Positions 1 through 4,098 of a DNA stretch of 5,898 nucleotides are shown in pieces. Each line of letters opens with the position of its first letter. Position 1 is the first letter of the stretch. Below the pieces are notes generated by a model, which was not told the DNA's origin, did not search any database, and worked only from the letters and a program-made list of their open reading frames with translations. The stretch lies in NCBI GenBank assembly GCA_001804025.1, contig MHFC01000060.1:1036-6933 (forward strand), read 5' to 3'. A program made the position numbers and the translations under genes. Source of the stretch: Omnitrophica bacterium GWA2_52_8 (lineage in GTDB: Bacteria; Omnitrophota; Omnitrophia; Omnitrophales; Aquincolibacteriaceae).

Positions 1-1
1 G

Positions 2-313
2 GCGGTGCAGCCGATGTCGCGGATGCTTGCCGATCTCCCCAAACTTTATTCGACGCCTGAAATCCGGGTGGATTGCCCGGACAATCTTAAGTTCGAGATT
101 GTCCAAAAAGCCATTGAGGCTTTTAAGAAAAAATACGAAGTGATTGATATCGACGGGGCACGGATTCAATTTCCCGACGGCTGGGGGCTTGTGCGTGCGT
201 CCAATACCCAGCCTGTTCTTGTGATGCGTTTTGAGGCGGTGAGTCCGGCGCGGCTGACGGAGATCCGGAAATTGGTGGAAGACCAGATTCAAAAAATTAG
301 GCGGGCTTCCTGA
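2..313 (+). CDS. Phosphomannomutase/phosphoglucomutase, C-terminal part (5' end outside window)
   Basis: This is the last 103 codons of an alpha-D-phosphohexomutase of the AlgC/ManB kind, which interconverts mannose-6-phosphate and mannose-1-phosphate (often also the glucose phosphates) in the cytoplasm. Seen: the frame is open from the left edge and ends in TGA at 311-313. The piece matches the family's domain 4, with STPEIR near its start, a DGxR segment followed by GWGLVRASNTQPVLVMRFEA. The R-x-S-N-T-x-P loop is the phosphate-binding loop of domain 4, and the wording is very close to AlgC. The catalytic phosphoserine and the metal-binding loop would lie upstream and cannot be checked. The stop overlaps the next start by one base (TGATG), and that next gene uses mannose-1-phosphate, so phosphomannomutase is the likelier main activity. 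Internal GTG and ATG codons near the left edge are not real starts. Confidence 0.93.
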   Translation, partial: AVQPMSRMLADLPKLYSTPEIRVDCPDNLKFEIVQKAIEAFKKKYEVIDIDGARIQFPDGWGLVRASNTQPVLVMRFEAVSPARLTEIRKLVEDQIQKIRRAS

Positions 314-1380
314 TGCTCTGGGCCGTTATCATGGCGGGCGGTTCCGGGACGCGATTTTGGCCGGAAAGCCGTCAGAAAAAACCGAAACAGCTTCTCAATA
401 TCTTCGGCCGCAAAACTTTGCTTGAGCAGACTTTTCTGCGGCTTAAAGGCGGTGTTCCGAAAGAAAGAGTTTTGGTCGTGTGCCAAGACAAGCATGCGGC
501 CCAGGTCCGCCGGCTGCTCAAAATCGACTCCCGTCAAATTATCGGAGAACCCGTCGGCCGGAATACCGCGCCTTGCGCCGTCCTTGCGGCGGCGACACTT
601 CTCAAAAAAGACCCGCACGCGGTTCTGGCGTTTCTTCCCGCGGATCATCTTATCGAAAATCAGGCGCGTTTCCGCAAAGTTCTCAAAACCGCCGGCGACC
701 TCGCCGAAAGGACCGGGCAGCCGGTAACTTTCGGGGTCAGGCCGGCTTTTCCTCACACAGGCTTTGGATATCTTGAAATGGGGCGCTGCCTGCACAAAGG
801 CCGGCAAGGCCTTGCCGTTTATCATTTGAAAAGATTCCGGGAAAAGCCGGGTTTGCGCCAGGCCCGGGCCTTTGTTAAATCCCGGCGGTTTTTGTGGAAC
901 AGCGGTATGTTTGTCTGGCGTGCCGACCAAGTCATCCGTACGGCCCGCCGCTATCATCCCGGGATTTATCAATTGGCGCAAAAGATTACGTCCGGTCCGG
1001 CGGTCAGGACGATGAAGACTTATTTTCCGAAAATGAAAAATATTTCGATCGACTACGCTTTTATGGAACCGCTGAAAGGAAAAATTCTGACCATTCCCGT
1101 CGACTTTGGCTGGAATGATCTCGGAGGGTGGCAGGTGCTGCCCGAGATTTGGTCTGCGGACAATCACGGGAATGTATGTCTGGGGAGTTCCATGCTGCAT
1201 GCAAGCCGCGGAAATATCGTAAGCGGCCGGAAACGGTTGATTGCGCTGGTGGGCGTAAATGACCTGGTCGTGGTGGACACGGAGGATGCGGTCCTGGTAT
1301 GCGACCGGCGGCAGACGGAACGCATCCGCGAGGCCGTTCAGGCTTTAAGCCTCAGAAAAAAATGGCATAAATATTTGTAG
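313..1380 (+). CDS. manC: Mannose-1-phosphate guanylyltransferase (GDP-mannose pyrophosphorylase)
   Basis: Makes GDP-mannose from mannose-1-phosphate and GTP, a cytoplasmic step feeding surface glycan synthesis. Seen in the 355 residues: the nucleotide-binding signature MAGGSGTRFWPxSR with PKQ (7-26), GRNTAPC (82-88), the LPADH metal/sugar-nucleotide motif (108-112), HTGFGYLE (148-155), FREKP (175-179), WNSGMFVW (195-202), DYAFME (247-252) and GWNDLGGW (266-273). These are the usual order and spacing of the family. A short C-terminal region (about 285-335) with repeated I/V-rich turns fits its beta-helix-like end. The length fits the single-domain form; the fused phosphomannose isomerase domain of the roughly 470-residue bifunctional enzymes is absent. 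The start at 313 keeps the conserved N-terminal strand (MLWAVIMAGG), sits behind a weak AGGCGGG, and overlaps the upstream stop by one base, so translational coupling with the phosphomannomutase is likely. Confidence 0.95.
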   Translation: MLWAVIMAGGSGTRFWPESRQKKPKQLLNIFGRKTLLEQTFLRLKGGVPKERVLVVCQDKHAAQVRRLLKIDSRQIIGEPVGRNTAPCAVLAAATLLKKDPHAVLAFLPADHLIENQARFRKVLKTAGDLAERTGQPVTFGVRPAFPHTGFGYLEMGRCLHKGRQGLAVYHLKRFREKPGLRQARAFVKSRRFLWNSGMFVWRADQVIRTARRYHPGIYQLAQKITSGPAVRTMKTYFPKMKNISIDYAFMEPLKGKILTIPVDFGWNDLGGWQVLPEIWSADNHGNVCLGSSMLHASRGNIVSGRKRLIALVGVNDLVVVDTEDAVLVCDRRQTERIREAVQALSLRKKWHKYL

Positions 1381-1456
1381 TGAAATTAAACCTGATGCCC
1401 GGAAGATTTTATCGCTCGCTGCGGATTGTGAAGAATCCCGTATGCCGGGAAAGTTC

Positions 1457-1462
1457 AAGGAG
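1457..1462 (+). promoter_or_regulatory. Ribosome binding site of uppP
   Basis: AAGGAG lies 11 bases ahead of the ATG at 1474. It is the best Shine-Dalgarno match in the window and supports that start, although the spacing is slightly long. Confidence 0.6.
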
Positions 1463-1473
1463 CACGTTCGATT

Positions 1474-2310
1474 ATGACTGAAATCCAGGCGCTTATTTTG
1501 GGAATTCTGCAGGGGCTGACCGAATTTCTGCCCGTTTCAAGTTCGGGGCATCTTGTTTTTTTGCAAAATGTTTTCGGGCTTGAAGGGGACCTGCTGGCCT
1601 TTGATATTGTGGTCCATTTCGGGACGCTGCTTGCCGTGTTCTGTTATTTTTGGAGGGATTTGATACGGATTACAGCGGACACATGCGGTTATTTGACGGC
1701 ATGGGTGTTACGCCGCAAAAAAAATTCGATGTCGCTTGACTATCCTTATTCCGTTCCGGGCATCTTTGTTTTTGTCGGGAGCCTTCCGACCGCGGTCATC
1801 GCTTTTGGGTTTAAAGATTTGCTGGAGAAGTTTTATAACTGGCTGCCGTTGACCATTGGGGCCTGGGTTGTTATGGGCGTGCTGCTGATTTTATCTAAAA
1901 AAATTTCAAATGAGGAAGAGCGTACGCTTTTTGAGTTAAACCACCAGGACGCGTTCTGGATCGGAACCCTCCAGGGGCTTGCGATCATTCCCGGAATTTC
2001 AAGATCGGGAAGCACAATTCTTGCGGGCATGTTTATGGGGCTTGAAAAGGACGCGGCGGCACGTTATTCATTCCTTCTGGCGATTCCGGCCATTGTCGGA
2101 GCGGGGCTCTTGAAGATGAAAGACGGTATTGACCTTTTTCACGAAAATACTTCGGTCATGCTGATTGGATTTTTCGCTTCCGCCGTGGCCGGTTATTTTA
2201 CAATTGCCTGTCTTATGAGCTTGATCCGGCGCAGCCGGTTTTATGTATTTGGTTATTACTTGCTGACAATCGCCGTGATAGCGTCCGCATTTATGCTGTT
2301 TAAAGGTTGA
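1474..2310 (+). CDS. uppP: Undecaprenyl-diphosphatase (BacA/UppP family)
   Basis: Integral membrane phosphatase that converts undecaprenyl diphosphate to undecaprenyl phosphate, recycling the lipid carrier of peptidoglycan and other surface glycans; in E. coli overexpression gives bacitracin resistance. Seen in the 278 residues, a normal length: the first family motif QGLTEFLPVSSSGH (13-26), with the (E/Q)xxxE glutamate at 17 and the conserved histidine at 26, and the second motif PGISRSGST (173-181), with the catalytic-site arginine at 177. QGLT at 13 and QGLA at 167 reflect the inverted topology repeat of the family. Hydrophobic stretches near 41-60, 95-112, 123-140, 160-175, 199-213, 227-250 and 257-276 fit a multi-spanning protein. 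The ATG follows AAGGAG. The gap of 93 bases from the GDP-mannose gene leaves co-transcription possible but unproven; the functional link is that surface polysaccharides are built on this carrier. Confidence 0.97.
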   Translation: MTEIQALILGILQGLTEFLPVSSSGHLVFLQNVFGLEGDLLAFDIVVHFGTLLAVFCYFWRDLIRITADTCGYLTAWVLRRKKNSMSLDYPYSVPGIFVFVGSLPTAVIAFGFKDLLEKFYNWLPLTIGAWVVMGVLLILSKKISNEEERTLFELNHQDAFWIGTLQGLAIIPGISRSGSTILAGMFMGLEKDAAARYSFLLAIPAIVGAGLLKMKDGIDLFHENTSVMLIGFFASAVAGYFTIACLMSLIRRSRFYVFGYYLLTIAVIASAFMLFKG

Positions 2311-2342
2311 TCACGGCGGTCTGCTGAATTGCCGATTCAATC

Positions 2343-2354
2343 ATTCCCGGGAAT
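2343..2354. repeat. 12-base perfect palindrome between uppP and the methyltransferase gene
   Basis: ATTCCCGGGAAT is self-complementary and lies 48 bases before the next start. Flanking TCAAT (2337-2341) and ATTGA (2353-2357) can pair around the centre, and TTTT follows at 2358-2361. It could be a small operator-like dyad or a weak terminator of uppP; the sequence does not decide, and chance is possible. Confidence 0.3.
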
Positions 2355-2402
2355 TGATTTTCCGGATTCTGTCCAAATTTTCTTTCCAAAGGGCTATCTT
2401 AA

Positions 2403-3581
2403 ATGAAACCTATCCGCTGCGTTTTAAAGAAAGGCAAGGAGAAGCCGCTTGAAGGCCGTCATCCCTGGGTTTTTTCCGGTGCGATTGATCAAATTGATGA
2501 CGGGTATCAGACCGGGGACATTGTGAAAGTTTTTTCAGCCGAAGACCGGTTTCTGGGAATGGGTTATTTGAACCCGCGCTCGCAAATTGCGGTGCGGATG
2601 CTTTCTTTCGATGATGTCAGCATCAATCCCGGATTTTTTGAAAAACGGATCCGGCGCGCCGTTGCCTGGAGACATGAGTTTTTGCCCGCAAAGACCGATG
2701 CTTTCCGCGTGGTTAATTCGGAAGGGGACTTTTTGCCCGGTCTCATTGCCGATCATTATGCCGGATATCATGTGGTGCAGTTTTTAACGGCGGGCATGGA
2801 CCGGTGGAAGGATGTTATTGTCGGCATTCTGAAACAGGAATTTCCCGCAAAAGGGATTTTTGAAAAGGACGATTCGGAATGGCGCGATTGGGAAGGGCTT
2901 GACCGCACGGCCGCCCGCCTCGAAGGTGAACCGCCCCCCGATTTCGTCGAGATTCTCGAGAACGGCCATACGTTCGTCGTGGATATCCAGCACGGACAAA
3001 AAACGGGATTTTTCCTGGATCAGCGGGACAACCGCAGTCTGGTTGGCAAAATTTGCGCGGGCAAGAGGCTTCTTAATTTGTATGGTTATACGGGGGCGTT
3101 TACTACTTATGCGGCTGCTGCGGGTGCCGTAGAAACTGTGACCGTGGACACTTCCCAGGAAGCGCTGAATACCGCGCGGCTGAATCTTGAGAAAAACAAG
3201 ATCCCGATTTCGGCGCATCAATTTGTGTGTGAAGATGTGCCGCAATATTTACGTTCCATCCGCCAGGAATTTGATGTCGCGGTCGTGGATCCGCCGGCAT
3301 TCTGCAAACATAAAAACCAGATCCAGCAGGCAACGCGGGGATATAAGGACGTCAATTTGTTTGCCCTCAAACGTCTGGCGCCCGGAGGTCTGCTCTTCAC
3401 CTCATCTTGCTCTTCTTACTTTGACGCCCCGCTATTTCAGGAGACGTTGTTTCATGCCGCTAAAGACGCCCGCCGGAACCTCCAAATCCTCGCAAAAACG
3501 TCTCATCCGTTCGACCATCCGGTAAGTATTTTCCACCCCGAAGGCGAGTACCTTAAGAGCTTTCTCTGCCTCGTGGAATAG
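2403..3581 (+). CDS. rlmI: RlmI-like class I rRNA large-subunit methyltransferase (23S rRNA m5C)
   Basis: An S-adenosylmethionine-dependent cytosine-C5 RNA methyltransferase; E. coli RlmI modifies C1962 of 23S rRNA. Seen in the 392 residues, about the size of RlmI (396): an N-terminal PUA-like RNA-binding domain (about 1-70) beginning VLKKGKEKPLEGRHPWVFSG, a central linking domain with RVVNSEGDFLPGLIAD (102-117), the family segment GQKTGFFLDQRDNR (198-211), the methyl-donor loop NLYGYTGAF (225-233), an acidic strand end VTVDTS (246-251), the DPPAF motif (296-300), and TSSCS (333-337). Cys336 is the expected catalytic cysteine. The C-terminal DHPVSIFHPEGEYLKSF matches the usual ending. The ATG follows a weak AAAGGG at 2388-2393. 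Function as an m5C methyltransferase is secure at family level; the exact rRNA position is inferred. It is probably a housekeeping gene unrelated to its neighbours. Confidence 0.93.
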   Translation: MKPIRCVLKKGKEKPLEGRHPWVFSGAIDQIDDGYQTGDIVKVFSAEDRFLGMGYLNPRSQIAVRMLSFDDVSINPGFFEKRIRRAVAWRHEFLPAKTDAFRVVNSEGDFLPGLIADHYAGYHVVQFLTAGMDRWKDVIVGILKQEFPAKGIFEKDDSEWRDWEGLDRTAARLEGEPPPDFVEILENGHTFVVDIQHGQKTGFFLDQRDNRSLVGKICAGKRLLNLYGYTGAFTTYAAAAGAVETVTVDTSQEALNTARLNLEKNKIPISAHQFVCEDVPQYLRSIRQEFDVAVVDPPAFCKHKNQIQQATRGYKDVNLFALKRLAPGGLLFTSSCSSYFDAPLFQETLFHAAKDARRNLQILAKTSHPFDHPVSIFHPEGEYLKSFLCLVE

Positions 3582-3593
3582 CCGGTCCCGGCT
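3580..3593 (+). terminator. Weak stem-loop at the methyltransferase stop codon
   Basis: AGCCGG and CCGGCT flank a two-base centre (effectively five pairs with a four-base loop) overlapping the TAG stop. No T-run follows directly; the nearest is TTTT about 15 bases on. It is at best a poor intrinsic terminator. Confidence 0.2.
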
Positions 3594-3624
3594 GTTCCAA
3601 AACCCACTTTTCTGCAAGGTTTTC

Positions 3625-3767
3625 CTAATACTATTGGCCCTTTGTCCGATAATTAGTACTGTGTAACATTAATTTTTATGATAAGGAACACAGTACAATA
3701 CTTCGTTCCTAATAAAATGAACCTTGTATATTTAATGTTACGAAGTATTAGAGGGAATAGGGTATTA
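3625..3767. repeat. AT-rich element with imperfect terminal inverted repeats and two abutting hairpins
   Basis: By hand count this stretch is about 30% G+C, well below its neighbours. Its ends pair imperfectly: 3626-3641 (TAATAC, TATT, CCCT) with 3752-3767 (AGGG, AATA, GTATTA), giving 14 pairs in three runs with a GG bulge on each side. Inside, GTACTGTGT (3656-3664) pairs with ACACAGTAC (3688-3696), and AATACTTCGT (3697-3706) pairs with ACGAAGTATT (3740-3749). Both are perfect and they abut with no spacer, so the whole would fold as a three-way junction. A competing scheme pairs CTAATACT (3625-3632) with AGTATTAG (3744-3751) and GTAACATTAA (3663-3672) with TTAATGTTAC (3732-3741). TTCCTAATA also occurs as a direct repeat at 3622-3630 and 3706-3714. 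It could be a MITE-like insertion (TA flanks both ends) or the 5' domain of a structured RNA. No reading frame of note. Confidence 0.65.
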
Positions 3768-3768
3768 T
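3738..3768 (+). promoter_or_regulatory. Possible promoter reading into the structured block
   Basis: TATTAT at 3763-3768 is a five-of-six match to a -10 box and would place a transcript start close to 3775, near where the closing stem of the next block begins (3771). The upstream TTACGA (3738-3743) is a poor -35 with a 19-base spacer, so this is weak and depends on + strand transcription. Confidence 0.22.
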
Positions 3769-3796
3769 TTAAACAAGCTCCCGCAGAGCCTTAGTC

Positions 3797-3835
3797 CGGT
3801 TTTCTTATCGATTAGGTGAATCGATAAGAAAACCG
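3797..3835. repeat. Hairpin A: perfect 17-bp stem, 5-base loop
   Basis: CGGTTTTCTTATCGATT (3797-3813) and AATCGATAAGAAAACCG (3819-3835) are exact reverse complements around AGGTG. This length of perfect stem is not expected by chance. No T-run follows on either strand, so it is not an ordinary intrinsic terminator. Its loop shares GGTGA with hairpin F. Confidence 0.95.
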
Positions 3836-3863
3836 CTTTGGACGCATGGGGTTGCATCCAAAG
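3836..3863. repeat. Hairpin B: 11-position stem with one A-C mismatch
   Basis: CTTTGGACGCA (3836-3846) pairs with TGCATCCAAAG (3853-3863) except C3843 opposite A3856. The loop TGGGGT (3847-3852) is complementary to bases near 3898-3903. It starts directly after hairpin A. Confidence 0.85.
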
Positions 3864-3894
3864 TTTTGCGCCCGCGTTTTAACAGGGCGCAAAA
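3864..3894. repeat. Hairpin C: perfect 10-bp stem, 11-base loop
   Basis: TTTTGCGCCC (3864-3873) pairs exactly with GGGCGCAAAA (3885-3894). It starts directly after hairpin B. The loop begins GCGTTT, complementary to AAACGC at 4012-4017 just outside the closing stem. Confidence 0.88.
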
Positions 3895-3902
3895 GACAAC
3901 CC

Positions 3903-3938
3903 CTGTGGTACAAATGAAAAAGCCCATTTGCACCACAG
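3903..3938. repeat. Hairpin D: 14-position stem with one A-C mismatch
   Basis: CTGTGGTACAAATG (3903-3916) pairs with CATTTGCACCACAG (3925-3938) except A3910 opposite C3931. Two more A-C oppositions (3917/3924 and 3918/3923) follow at the base of the loop; a minus-strand RNA could close these as G-U pairs, leaving a four-base loop. Confidence 0.88.
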
Positions 3939-3976
3939 CCTCCGCGAGGGCATTTCTCATTGGTGATGAGAAATGC
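3939..3976. repeat. Hairpins E (4 bp) and F (perfect 11 bp), abutting
   Basis: E is CCTC (3939-3942) with GAGG (3946-3949) and a CGC loop, and is marginal alone. F is GCATTTCTCAT (3950-3960) with ATGAGAAATGC (3966-3976), perfect, around loop TGGTG. E starts right after D and F right after E. Confidence 0.82.
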
Positions 3977-4005
3977 GGGTTAGGCTCTGATATTGAGCGC
4001 CGTTT

Positions 4006-4031
4006 GCGCGGAAACGCGGATGCGGCCGCGC
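4006..4031. repeat. GC-rich dyad after the structured block
   Basis: GCGCGG (4006-4011) pairs with CCGCGC (4026-4031). A competing small hairpin is CGTTT (4001-4005) with AAACG (4012-4016). Neither is followed by T residues, so I see no terminator between the block and the next gene. The rest of the gap to 4098 shows only a purine-rich stretch and a ribosome binding site. Confidence 0.35.
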
Positions 4032-4081
4032 GGAAGTTCACGGTTTCTCACAAGAAAAAGTCTTAGCTCCTAAAAAAGCGG

Positions 4082-4086
4082 AAGGA
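4082..4086 (+). promoter_or_regulatory. Ribosome binding site of the acyl-CoA dehydrogenase
   Basis: AAGGA lies 12 bases before the ATG at 4099. The reading frame is closed by TGA at 3994-3996, and no ATG, GTG or TTG occurs in frame between there and 4099, so this start is the only reasonable one. Confidence 0.5.
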
Positions 4087-4098
4087 AAACCAAATACC

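Larger units (their letters stand above)
3771..4005. ncRNA. Candidate multi-branched structured RNA (or foldable DNA element), unclassified
   Basis: A long-range stem closes the block: AAAC (3771-3774), GCTC (3777-3780) and CAGAGCCT (3784-3791) pair with GTTT (4002-4005), GAGC (3995-3998) and AGGCTCTG (3982-3989), 16 pairs with two internal loops. Inside lie six stem-loops: A 3797-3835, B 3836-3863, C 3864-3894, then 8 unpaired bases, D 3903-3938, E 3939-3949, F 3950-3976. A, B and C abut with no spacer, as do D, E and F. The B loop is complementary to the C-D linker. Arms differ in sequence from hairpin to hairpin, so this is not a repeat array. I see none of the conserved cores of RNase P RNA, tmRNA, SRP RNA, T-box leaders or group II intron domain V. 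That the DNA can fold is certain; that it is transcribed is inference, and the strand is undecided (see the A-C mismatch finding). No protein frame here is credible. Confidence 0.6.

Noticed and set aside
289..1200. 303-codon open frame on the minus strand opposite the guanylyltransferase gene
   Set aside because: It lies wholly antisense to a gene with every family motif, shows no recognisable domain, and is explained by codon bias of the + strand gene.
1395..1455. Imperfect direct repeat ATGCCCGGAAGATT / ATGCCGGGAAAGTT before uppP
   Set aside because: Only 11 of 14 bases match and there are just two copies in a short gap, so it is compatible with chance.
3718..3745. dif/XerCD-like site, because of a TGTATA centre and TTTAATGTTAC to its right
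   Set aside because: The XerD-like arm is out of register with the usual sequence and the left arm does not match, so the likeness is superficial.
3661..3745. Integron attC site
   Set aside because: The GTGTAAC and GTTACGA ends do not fit the RYYYAAC and GTTRRRY core rules, and there is no integrase or cassette layout.
3797..3842. Hairpin A as an intrinsic terminator
   Set aside because: The stem is strong, but neither flank carries a T-run on the relevant strand.
3797..3976. CRISPR array or tandem repeat
   Set aside because: The hairpins do not share a repeat sequence and have no regular spacers; only the fold recurs.
3866..4066. 66-codon + strand frame and a 78-codon minus-strand frame (3805-4041) over the hairpin block
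   Set aside because: They begin and end inside stems, resemble no protein, and lack a convincing ribosome binding site. The palindromic structure explains the sequence better.
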